A stretch of DNA of 64,000 bases from Aldrovandia affinis. Taxonomy: Eukaryota > Chordata > Actinopteri > Notacanthiformes > Halosauridae. Shown here in pieces: positions 47,306-56,543 of the stretch. The first letter of the stretch is position 1; every line of letters begins with the position of its first letter. Where the stretch lies: NCBI GenBank assembly GCA_029706075.1, contig JAINUG010000002.1:816314-880313 (forward strand), read 5' to 3'. The notes beneath the pieces were generated by a model. That model was given only the letters and a program-made list of their open reading frames with translations, was not told the origin of the DNA and made no database searches. A program made the translations under genes and the position numbers.

Positions 47306-48867
47306 TGTTGTGGCATTGTTTCAGCTGAGAGAAGAGGGGTCAGGCAGTCTGTCTCTCTCCACATTGCCTGCTGGAAACAATAGCTTGACATTACTCCAAA
47401 AAACATATTAAACCAAGATGCTCGTGACCCACCAGCACTCCAAAGCACAAATCAATTAGCCCTGGTTCAGGCAGAAGGGGGAACAAATAAATGCTGTCTC
47501 TGGAAGTGCACCGCCATTGCTAAGGGGAGTGTTATGGGTTTGTAATGCCTTTTCAAAATAAAAATCACATTTTTCATCTAAGCGCTCAATACAGCCCTGT
47601 CCGCTGCACTCCATCCACCACGGCGATTTACTGACATTTCGCTCTATAGCCATTTCCTTACTTGGTTTTTACTCAAAAACCTATAAAAAGCAACAAAAAC
47701 CATGTGCCCTGATGGGTTTAGATCAGCCATTTTATCGCATTAACTGCAATTTTCTCGGATAAACAGCTCTATCAAGCCCCGATGAAGATCAGTGGACAAA
47801 GGGGACTAATACAGATGGGTAAAGGGTTGCCTGAGATATGATGTTTCACAGGGTCACTCTCCATCGACTCCAGCAGTGAATCCTCTTCCTCCCAAAAAAA
47901 CTCAATAAATAAATGTTTAAAAGGATCTGTTCTGGCTCCCACTCTGCTGTGACAGACTGGCTGGCGAGCCTACTGCAGCTATACTTAGTTACAAAAGATT
48001 ACCCACCTGAAAGATAACTGTGTGTAATCGCGCCAAACTTGATTACGATGCGACACATGCAGACACCAAATCATTAGTTTAGCAACGTGTAGATTGCCCC
48101 TTTAGCTTTTGCGATGGTTTCGCAACCCCTTGCTGTGCTTTTGAACACGGTTCAGCGGTAGACGACCCTGGCCTTTACAGCAGGGGGTCCCGCAATTTCT
48201 AAACCCAAGACCCACTTAATGAGTGAATACATACACTGTGACCTGCTGCTTATTAAAATGTAACTTAGCATATGTTAAAACATTAACATTTTATGATTAT
48301 GTTGAATTTAAATTAAAATGGCGGCCTGCACTCTAACCAGTGCAAAGTTTCGTCTGGTTGGTGTGACTGTCAAGTGGTGTTATTCTGTCGTTATACTACA
48401 TTACGTCTCAAGAATATGCTGCCAATACTAACTCCAGTAACGATAAGACAACTCTCCAAATACATTTAATTTGTATGGGTGTTCACTATTGAACCACACT
48501 CTCTTGGTGATCTCTCTTCACAGAAAATACTCCTAAACAAAGAACAAAACAGAACAGAGCCAGATTCATTAAACAGCATGTTATTGTCCAAGTCTCGGCT
48601 CCGCAATATCCCGTCGTTTGATGTAGCCCCTCTTTTTTTGCATGGTGTGTGTGTTACCAGTGTGTGGAGGCGCTGAAATAGCCATCCATCTGTTTTTAGA
48701 CCTCTCTTCCCTCCTCTCTATCCTGCCAGGCACAAACTGCTGTATTTGGTTCTGTTCTGTGTGACCGAGCGAGCTCGTTCGGCGGAATCAGGCAACGCCG
48801 CGCTATGCCACACCACACCCATCTGCGCTGCGGTCTTGATTGACACGTCAATCCAGACCCACCCTTT

Positions 48868-49170
48868 CACAGTACTGACCAGTATTAGCCTGTCTCACAG
48901 TACAGACAGCATATCGCTGCCTAATCCAGGCCCACCCTTTCACAGTACTGACCAGTGTTACCTGTCTCACAGTACAGACAGCATATCGCTGCCTAATCCA
49001 GGCCCACCCTTTCACAGTACTGACCAGTGTTGGCCTGTTTCACAGTACAGACAGCATATCGCTGCCTAATCCAGGCCCACCCTTTCACAGTACTGACCAG
49101 TGTTGGCCTGTCTCACAGACAGCATAATCAGACAGGTACTGACCAGTGTTGGGCTGTCTCACAGTACAGA
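48868..49170 (+). repeat. 72-73-bp minisatellite, about four units
   Basis: TACAGACAGCATATCGCTGC recurs at 48901, 48973 and 49046, each followed by CTAATCCAGGCCCACCCTTT and CACAGTACTGACCAGTGTT. The last unit is truncated. The 72-bp period keeps a frame open by chance. Confidence 0.95.
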
Positions 49171-49862
49171 CAGGCACATGCTTTCAGAGCCGCTTGGTCT
49201 CCACTTACCGCCTCCCAAGAATGCACAGGCGCCGTCCATCATCACCGTGAGTGCAAATCTAACACGGGCCGTGTACACTGTGTCCTAATAAAAACATTAA
49301 TTTATTGAGTTCTTTCTGAATTCCCCCCCTCGAGTCACTGTGCCACCCGTACCCACGCAAGGATCACTGCAGCTCAGGCGCCCCCCTCGCCTGTGATCCA
49401 GTGACTATTTTCCGCGCTGCAGGCCACACGGTTCAGAGGAGAGGCCTACCTCTCTCCACCAACAGCAGCTGGTAGCCTGTGAGCACCTGTCATGTCATTG
49501 GGAGGAACTAATGCAGCAGCAACCTAGCCGACCGTAGCCAAAGAAACCATCGCCGGACTCCTGGACATCAGGTCCGGCTGCAGGGATGGTTCAGACAAAA
49601 TGTGGAGGGGTGGGGGTCACTGACGCCTATGTGTGCTGTATTGAATATACTGTATAGCTGAGAGATTGGGGGCTCCAGGGGGACAGTCAGCTATTGACAT
49701 TTTCCTGACTTGAACCAGTGATGTCTAGACTAAAGAGTCCAGTTGTGAGACGTATCCAATAACACACACCGGTATATGCTGTGACAAGATGTTTTTCTAA
49801 ATTGTTTTTAACGATCTATTTCTCCTTCTCTCCCCCTCTTCCTCGTGGTTCCAACCTCTCCT

Positions 49863-49878
49863 CTGACTGCTGGAGCAG
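49863..49878 (+). promoter_or_regulatory. 3' splice site of the microexon with adjacent UGC motif
   Basis: The acceptor reads CTGACTGCTGGAGCAG. A long pyrimidine stretch (TTTCTCC, TTCTCTCCCCCTCTTCCTC) precedes it from about 49818. A TGC lies at 49868-49870, just before the AG. UGC placed directly upstream of the acceptor is the established recognition feature of neural microexons that depend on SRRM4 (nSR100). The motif is short and could occur by chance. A CTGAC at 49863-49867 is probably too close to the AG to be the branch point. Confidence 0.5.
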
Positions 49879-49905
49879 CGGACCATCTGGGAATTGAGTT
49901 CATGG
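49879..49905 (+). CDS. nrg3: neuregulin 3, exon B: 27-nt stalk microexon
   Basis: Microexon of 27 nt encoding TDHLGIEFM: two bases complete a Thr codon begun in exon A, eight codons follow, then one base of a Glu codon finished in exon C. It lies between the EGF domain and the membrane helix, in the stalk where neuregulins are usually cleaved to release the ligand. The peptide matches human NRG3 and corresponds to the HLGIEFM segment of NRG1 that is specific to the beta1 isoform and skipped in beta2 (established for NRG1). Both flanking introns are phase 1, so skipping would keep the frame and join SDP through a single Lys to the SEE of exon C. The donor GTAAGA is strong. A long GT repeat begins 73 nt downstream. 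Optional inclusion in this fish is inference. Confidence 0.93.
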
Positions 49906-49975
49906 GTAAGAGATGATCCCGTGTCTGAACTGAACCTACCCTCACACTCCGCTGTGTAGTCATGTGAGAGTATGG

Positions 49976-49977
<2 letters not shown>

Positions 49978-50009
<32 letters not shown>

Positions 50010-50025
50010 GAGAGAGAGAGAGAGC
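49978..50025 (+). repeat. GT microsatellite followed by GA repeat, near the microexon donor
   Basis: About 15 GT units at 49978-50007, then about 8 GA units at 50010-50024. It lies 73 nt downstream of the microexon donor on the transcribed strand, so the pre-mRNA carries a UG repeat there. UG repeats are established binding sites for TDP-43 and CELF proteins. Confidence 0.95.
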
Positions 50026-50365
50026 AACCACCAGCACTAATATCTAATACATTTATAAAACAATAATTTATAGCAGTGTATTATAATTATATGATGTATT
50101 TATGTACATGTTAAGTGGTTGCAATGAATATTTGTTGATCTTGTACATTTTTATGTGCTGTATATAATGCTTAGGAGATATTTCCTAAGTATTATGTGAA
50201 TTATGCAAAGCAAGTATATGTTGTAAAAATGTACACTCATATATGTGAATAGTTTTGTCTGGGTTTAGATGGGACTAGGATAGGCAGTGAAAGGGTGAGG
50301 TGATTGAGATACAGCATAATGCACAACAACTCTTATCCTGCATTAGCAACTGAGTAACTACATAG
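50010..50365 (+). repeat. Inverted repeat, left arm (dispersed repeat copy)
   Basis: It begins in the GA tract, continues CAACCACCAGCACTAATATC and ends near CTGAGTAACTACATAG. The reverse complement is found at 54333-54727 with long stretches of identity. Examples are the parts around GTTAAGTGGTTGCAATG and GTCTGGGTTTAGATGGGAC. The arms differ by a few short indels and substitutions. No open frame and no TIR are recognised; the family is unknown to me. Confidence 0.9.
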
Positions 50366-50443
50366 TCAGGCCCTGTACTTTTGACATTATTACATGCAAG
50401 AGATCGGAGGCTGTGTGTCTTTGGCAACACAGTATGATAAAAA

Positions 50444-50669
50444 ACTGGCCACAGCCTGAGGTACAGTATGTGAAGAATCAGTGATAAACAAGTAGTGACA
50501 GGAGTAGTATCAATAGTAATAGTAGTAGTAGTAGTAGTAAAAAGGCAATAACAATAGTAATAGTAGTAGTGGTACTTAATGTCTGGCCACAACCTGAGGG
50601 ACAGTATGTGAATAAACAGTGATAAACATGTAGTGACAGGAGTAGTACCAATAGTAATAGTAGTAGTAG
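50444..50669 (+). repeat. Tandem duplication of a ~90-bp block with GTA repeats
   Basis: CTGGCCACAGCCTGAGG followed by ACAGTATGTGAA, CAGTGATAAACA, GTAGTGACAGGAGTAGTA and a run of AATAGTAGTAG occurs at 50444-50540 and again at 50582-50669, about 137 bp apart. It lies just beyond the left inverted-repeat arm. Confidence 0.85.
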
Positions 50670-52363
50670 ATGTGTCAGCATTCTGGTAATTGCTGGTCTA
50701 ACATCATTTAAGTATTATGGCCTGCTTCGCTTTAATATTATCTAGAAAAGAGGCAAGCAACCTGCATTAGGTGAAGCAAAGATGTTGGCTGTTTATTATG
50801 CAGCGTTCGGCACGATGCAGAATGTGCGAGTAGCAGTCCAAACAGACATCCATTGAGCAAACAATCAATGGCTGCTTGCACTCGGCGTAATACAGTATGC
50901 AGCAATGCCTTGTTACCACCGTGGTCCTTTAGGCAGTAAAGTTGTTGTAAAACTAACTCCGTGTGAGCTTGTGTTACAACAGTGATTGACTGAATCCAGG
51001 GGATATTCTCGGCTCTACATGAGGCGCAAATAAACCAAACAATACACACTAAAGGGCCTATTCAGTTGCGTTAAGCATGCCGACATGGAGAGAAGTAGAA
51101 AATTAAGCACCTCATCTGTCTGTTCGTATTCGGACTTTGAACTTATTTGTGGAATTAAGCACGCCCTGTCAAGGTGTGCCTCTGGGGGGGGGGGGGTTCT
51201 TTCTAATTCTTCATCTGAAAAATGTGGCTTTTGTCGCTTCGATTCCTTCTTGTCTATCTCCGCTACCGTGTGATTGCAGACCAATACTTATCCTTTTAAA
51301 CCTCCTTTAATTGAAATTGTGGGAACACACCCAACAGTGTAATATATTTACTATTAAAAATCAAAGCAAAACTGATTGGGAAAATGGATATACGTATATC
51401 CTATATATGGCCATTCATGTTTACCAACTAGTAAAATCAGCCCGACAATTAAAGGCACACACTCCTTAAAGGGATGATTGAGACTCTTGAATGGCAAACA
51501 GCATTGATACAAAACTCTGAAACATTATAGTTGGCCAACAGAGGACAGATATTGGGAAATGATTCATTTACATGAAGTACGTTAAGCACGTGTATCGCAG
51601 AAGTCTGAATGCGCACAACTTTTTCTGCATAGTCGTTGTATTAACTGGAGGAAATTAAGCGGGTGCTAAAGGTCACCGGTCAACTCTGAATAGGGCCCTG
51701 AGAAAATGGGGGGCGTGGAAGGCTAAAAGAAAGCAAGAAACAAAATGATCCTTCACTCTCTCTTTATCTCTCTAACTCCCTCTCTCTCTCGTGCTCGGTG
51801 CTCACCTCTGAATACTAATGTTCTCTAGTTTCCTTGGAAACACTGGGAACAGAACGGTTGGAGAGAGAGGGAGAGATCTGTGCTGTTGGCACGGTGACTA
51901 ACAGCATCCCAACACACAGACCGTGCCAGCGTCTGTGGGGCCCCTATCTAGCACAGAGAGAAGGACCCCCCCGCGCCCCCACCCCAATCCACCACACAAA
52001 TGGGATAGACACCTAGTAGGAGGGCACTGTATTTCAAAAGTGTCTTTCTGTGAGCTAATCATCGTTTAGCACGTTGTGTTTCTCCTAAATAGGAGACAAC
52101 ACCCTTTGTTCTAGTGAAAAAATAAAGTGCATTCAGTTTTGTGAAAGTGGGTATGGTGCTTCAGATTGTATTAAACAAAAATAGATTTTTACCACTGCGT
52201 GCATCCATGAGCTCAATGCATAACATCTTGCCTATGCCCACAGTAAAACTTCATGCAGCTCCAGTCAAACAGGCAGGTGATGGAATGTGGGGCGCAATAC
52301 AAGTGCAGTTGAGGTGTAGTAGAGTGCATACATCTGCAGAATGCGAACATGTCGGACACAACT

Positions 52364-52677
52364 AATAATACTAATCGTAATAATGATAGAGCGCTTTACA
52401 GCGCAAGGGGGGGAAACTCACCTCAGCCGCCACCAATGTGCAGCACCTGCCCGGTTGATGCACGGCAGCCGCTTTACGCCAGAACGCTCACCACACGTCA
52501 GCCGAGGTGAAGAGGGAGGGAATTATCGAGCCAATTAAACTGGGGGAAGATTAAGTGGCACGTTGAGAGAGCCGGGTGGGGAATTTTGCCAGAGCACCAC
52601 GGAACCCTCGACTCTTCGCAATGAGTGCCGCAGGATTTTTAATGACCACAGTGAGTCAGGACCTCGGTTTAACGCGT
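52364..52677 (-). mobile_element. SINE-like vertebrate repeat, - copy
   Basis: Reverse-complement relative of 42697-43083: CCACCAATGTGCAGCACC near the start, GCCAATTAAACTGGGGGAAG in the middle, and TCAGGACCTCGGTTTAACG at the end. It starts with AGCGCTTTACAGCGC, also seen in the fragment at 14889. Confidence 0.8.
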
Positions 52678-53221
52678 TTTCAGACAGCACACATCCTACA
52701 GCACAGTGTCCCTTTCACTGTGGGGATCGTTTGTGGTACATGCACATGAGGGCCAGTACATATTTACTGTAGAAATGGTAAATAGAATAGATCGTTAGAA
52801 ATAGGTTTTTCTACTCATGTCACTCAGCCACCTTTGAGATGAGTTTGTATAATACCTTTTCATCTGTACAGATGCAAAAGAAACAGTGCGCTCACATCGG
52901 TGTTCCACGCTATTTGTGGAGCCAAATGTTTTCCCTCCAGCCCTCAGTAAATGTGGAACATTGGTTCTTTGAAGAGCTCGTCTGTCTCTCAGACACATTC
53001 TGCGACATGACGAGAGTCATCAGAGCCTCTGCGGAGAGAGAGAACGCTTCTGACAGAATTTTGCTGAAATGTTTTCAGGCACCTGCCCCTCACGCTTCTT
53101 CCTTTAGTCCCTGCCTTCCCCACCCTCCCTCCTCTGCTCTCATGTGTCTCAAAGAATCCCCATGTAATTGCTCATGAATCAGTAATTTACCTTGATTTGC
53201 AGTACCCTACACCTCTGACAC

Positions 53222-53228
<7 letters not shown>

Positions 53229-53256
<28 letters not shown>
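53229..53256 (+). repeat. GA microsatellite
   Basis: About 13 GA units. Confidence 0.95.
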
Positions 53257-53258
<2 letters not shown>

Positions 53259-53472
53259 AAAATACATATTTTTACATGGTATGATTTACAGGAATCTTAC
53301 TGCCCTTGTAAGCCCCAGAGTGCATTCACGTTTGATTTTGTTGTGTGAACACATCCAGGTATCTTTTCATTTTCCAATTCCCTGACATCTTCAGCCTGCC
53401 AATTCTACCTACCGTTGCCCAATACCGTGTTAATTCACTTCACTGCAAATGTCTGCGATTTCCAGCCCCGTC

Positions 53473-53473
53473 C

Positions 53474-53504
<31 letters not shown>
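53473..53504 (+). repeat. GTCT tetranucleotide microsatellite
   Basis: About eight TGTC units. Confidence 0.96.
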
Positions 53505-54189
53505 TGGTTATCCTGCATTGCAGGCGTGGAATCAGGGTGATCCCTGCGCTAGAGTGTTGACTTCCCTCTGTGCCGGCCGTTTGAAATGGCACCACGGAAA
53601 GACAGCCGTGTCTGCGCACCACTGCTTTCGCAATCAGTCACCGTGTGCTCACCAGTCAAATTAGTTTGGCAGACAGTCCCTTTAAGGTGGAGGCAAGGGA
53701 GCGTGTACGTACGTGTGTGTGTGTGTGTGTGCTTGGGGGGTGTGAGGGGGCTTAATTTCTTTGATGTGGTCGTAAAACGCCCGGGGCAAGAGGGAACGGT
53801 CAGAGCTTTCAGCAGCTATTCAGTTCAATCACTGCTATCTGTGAGGTGAAGAGCTTTGGCGGCGTGGCGAACCGAGACTCCCACTGGCACAGTGGTCATC
53901 GCCTGAGTGGAGAAAGTCATGGACAAAGAAGGGAACCCGTCCACAAAGGGCCGTTTTTTCCGGCCTCAGCTGTTGAAGGCCAGAAAGCACAGCGCCGGCG
54001 CTCTAAAACTTTGCGAGCAGTGTTGAGGTGGCCTCAATTATTCTTTTTTATTTTTTAACAGAAGGGACCATTTAAATGCCATATATCAAGGGGGCAATCT
54101 GTCAAGACTGTCCAGGCCTGTCTGTAACAAAGATAACAAAATGGTTTTAATGGAAGAATTGGGAATTAAGTCAGCCTGGACCTGCAGTC

Positions 54190-54191
<2 letters not shown>

Positions 54192-54225
<34 letters not shown>
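54192..54225 (+). repeat. TG microsatellite
   Basis: About 17 TG units, roughly 110 bp before the right inverted-repeat arm; a GT run also precedes the left arm. Confidence 0.96.
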
Positions 54226-54226
<1 letters not shown>

Positions 54227-54332
54227 TTGTGGTAGGTGCAGTAATATGTGACCACTTTATGTAGTCATCTATTCTTATCAATTGACCATTTGTACCCCTG
54301 TAATTACAATGTAATTACCTATATGTATTATG

Positions 54333-54727
54333 CTATGTAGTTACTCAGTTACTAATGCAGGATAAGAGTTATGAGTTGTGCGTTATATATAGTTTTGCAT
54401 TATGCTCACCCTTTCACTGCCTATCCTAGTCCCATCTAAACCCAGACAAAACTATTCACATATGTGAGTGTACATTTTTACAACATATTACTTGCTTTGC
54501 ATAATTCACATAATACCTCGGAAATATATATTTACAATATCTCCTAAGCATTATATACAGCACATAAAAATGTACAAGATCAACAAATATTCATTGCAAC
54601 CACTTAACATGTACATAAATACATTATATAATTATAATACACTGCAATTATAATAATTTCGTTATAAATTATTGTATTATAAATGTATTAGATATTAGTG
54701 CTGGTGGTTGCTCTCTCTCTCTCTCTC
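54333..54727 (-). repeat. Inverted repeat, right arm (dispersed repeat copy)
   Basis: Reverse-complement partner of 50010-50365, about 4 kb away in the same nrg3 intron. It carries two short AT-rich stretches absent from the left arm, and ends in a CT tract matching the GA tract of the left arm. The two together could fold into a long intronic RNA duplex. Confidence 0.9.
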
Positions 54728-55367
54728 ACATCAGGATTACATCCTACACAATCCCTCAGAGAGAACAGCTGCCCCCAAAACCTTATACAGCAGAAGCAGG
54801 TTTATTTATTTTATAAAGAAATAAAAGTTTATCATAGCCACTCTGATTTGATCATAATCACTTTATCACTTAGTTAATTTTTTTAAGCTTTAACAGTGCA
54901 GGTATGCGCTGTGGTTTAAAGACCGAGTGAAAGGCAGCATTCGGGCATGGCCCTAGGCCCTAGCTCTAATTACAGCTAACGAGGAGATTGGATACCTTGG
55001 CTGATTAGTGGGTCTTTACAAAACAGGCCATGAAAACAGGGGGGGGGGCGGGCGGTGTAATTAGCTTTCAAGTGCGTTGACGTTAATATTGATTTGAATT
55101 AGATATGGAAATACATATATTAATACTAAATAGCAGCTGAGAGGGAATATGATTCCTCTCAATCCCCCTCTTTAGCTCAATAGCACGCAACACTCAAAGC
55201 AGTCAAGTCCTTTGAGAAACATTCATCAGCTCAGATTTTGTATTGTGGATTTGCTTGAGTCAAAACAATGTATGTGTGAAACTAGCGTGCTTTTCAGGCA
55301 TGGCATGCTCCTACTTTATTGTTACTTTTCATAATCAGTTTTCCCCTTTTCTTGTCCCCGTCAATAG

Positions 55368-55470
55368 AGAGTGAAGAGATATACAAGAGACAAGTACTGT
55401 CCATCTCCTGCATTGCCATAGGAATCAGTCTTCTCGGCACTATTTGCATGGCTCTCTACTACCGGAACAA
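55368..55470 (+). CDS. nrg3: neuregulin 3, exon C: transmembrane segment
   Basis: Coding exon of 103 nt. The first two bases complete Glu; 33 codons begin SEEIYKRQVLSISC, and two bases start a Lys codon. The outer flank SEEIYKRQ is the juxtamembrane stalk. Codons 9-31 form one uninterrupted hydrophobic stretch of about 23 residues, rich in Ile, Leu, Gly and Cys, and end at YYRN: a single-pass helix that anchors the precursor. Human NRG3 has ESEEVYQRQVLSISC here, so the outer border and first turn are nearly identical, while the rest of the helix keeps only its hydrophobic character. Acceptor TCAATAG and donor GTAAGT are good. Exons B, C and D join in one open frame. Confidence 0.95.
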
Positions 55471-56106
55471 GTAAGTGTCGTTGCCCCCTCCAGGAAAGGA
55501 GGGGGACTGCACCCAGCTGACTTGCACCACACTAATTATTTTTGGCAAGGATGGAGCAGCAGAGACATAATCCATCAATATATGTACAATTTTTTACCGC
55601 TCTGCAAATGATGAGGCGTATGAAATATGCCAGCTTATTTAATGTGTTAAATGGAAAAGCGTTAAAAGGGGAATAATTTGGTGTATTACTGTGTCATTTT
55701 TCCCCTGACTGGCGATGATGCGGTACTTCAAAGTAAAAAACGATTTTCCTCTCATTTCACCTGAGCGTTCTCTTTTAAAAACCTGACTGTTGTCTAAAGA
55801 GCGTGGGAGTTGATCATCGGAGATGTGTAATAGTGGAGTATCTCTGACGCTCCTGAGTGCAGTGCTGTGATTAATGCCCTAGTAATTTCATACTGCCTGC
55901 AATATAATGATGAGAGCGACTGAGCGGCCACACAACGGAGTAATCAAATCAAACCGTGATTTACGGCCATTTGGTATAAATCCATGAGTGCCTTACTAAA
56001 CTGGAATATGTCTCTGCGCCGCTCTGCGTTTCAGGGCTCTTCTCTTCCTCTCTGGTTTTGGAACGTGCCGCAAGCTAACCTTCTCTCCCTCCACTGCCCC
56101 CTGTAG
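55471..56106 (+). other. nrg3: nrg3 intron C-D (636 bp)
   Basis: Short phase-2 intron, donor GTAAGT, acceptor CCCCCTGTAG. No repeats or RNA genes are apparent. It is the shortest intron in the window; the others exceed 5 kb. Confidence 0.88.
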
Positions 56107-56215
56107 GCGACGCAGGGAAAAGCTCCAGGCGCATCTGAAGAGCTACAGTGTGAACGCCTCTGGCTTCGTGTCCAAGCCCAGCCTGAGGCCCCAGTGCAGC
56201 CTGCAGCTTCAGAAC
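56107..56215 (+). CDS. nrg3: neuregulin 3, exon D: inner juxtamembrane and start of cytoplasmic tail
   Basis: Coding exon of 109 nt: one base completes Lys, then 36 codons, ending in phase 0. It starts with the basic run RRREK, a typical stop-transfer signal next to the membrane helix, and ends CSLQLQN. Against human NRG3 (from memory) the second half aligns without gaps: fish SYSVNAS...SLQLQN and human SYSLKAS...HVQLQN, 25 residues each. The first half appears six residues shorter in fish, lacking the human VPQNGK-like insert. The tail is not catalytic; in the neuregulin family it serves in trafficking and back-signalling. Acceptor CTGTAG and donor GTGAGT are clear. Similarity is weaker than for exons A-C, but position, phase and the QLQN end support it. 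Confidence 0.9.
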
Positions 56216-56499
56216 GTGAGTCGGCCCTCGGCCCACCGTAGCCCAGAGAGATAACGCCAGCGCGCTGGAGGTGAAAGCCTAAGATAATGACCAACACGCA
56301 CTGAGAAATGGGGGTCTCCGGGGTCGTTTCGTTGACTTAATTGCAGTTTCGATGTGGATCAATGTTTCAGCGTTTCTATCTTTGTCACCATAGATCCACT
56401 TGGGGCTCTGGGGAGTTCTCTGAGCATCGATATGTTTGAATAAAGTAAAGTAATAAAGTACATATAGTTTTCCCCTTATAATATATATATAAATATGTG

Positions 56500-56543
<44 letters not shown>

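Larger units (their letters stand above)
28709..49878 (+). other. nrg3: nrg3 intron A-B (21.2 kb)
   Basis: Intron between the EGF exon and the stalk microexon, phase 1. Donor GTATGT, acceptor GAGCAG. It contains SINE and LINE debris, several minisatellites, a 1.46-kb terminal-inverted-repeat element and large TG blocks, all listed separately. Stretches with nothing I can identify: 29765-30540, 30725-31585, 31725-32000, 32350-33305, 33385-34440, 34600-35225, 35290-37490, 37565-38215, 38790-40020, 41335-42690, 45980-46430, 47310-48865 and 49175-49860. A CpG-dense stretch lies at about 31050-31480. No open frame in the intron resembles a known host protein. Confidence 0.85.
49906..55367 (+). other. 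nrg3: nrg3 intron B-C (5.5 kb)
   Basis: Phase-1 intron between the stalk microexon and the transmembrane exon; donor GTAAGA, acceptor TCAATAG. It contains a GT/GA microsatellite close to the donor, two inverted copies of a ~350-400-bp repeat, a ~90-bp duplicated block with GTA repeats, and a SINE-like copy on the minus strand. Stretches without anything I recognise: 50675-52360, 52690-53220, 53510-54190 and 54730-55360. A GC/G-run stretch near 55040 and a poly-G run at 51184-51197 are simple sequence. Confidence 0.88.
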
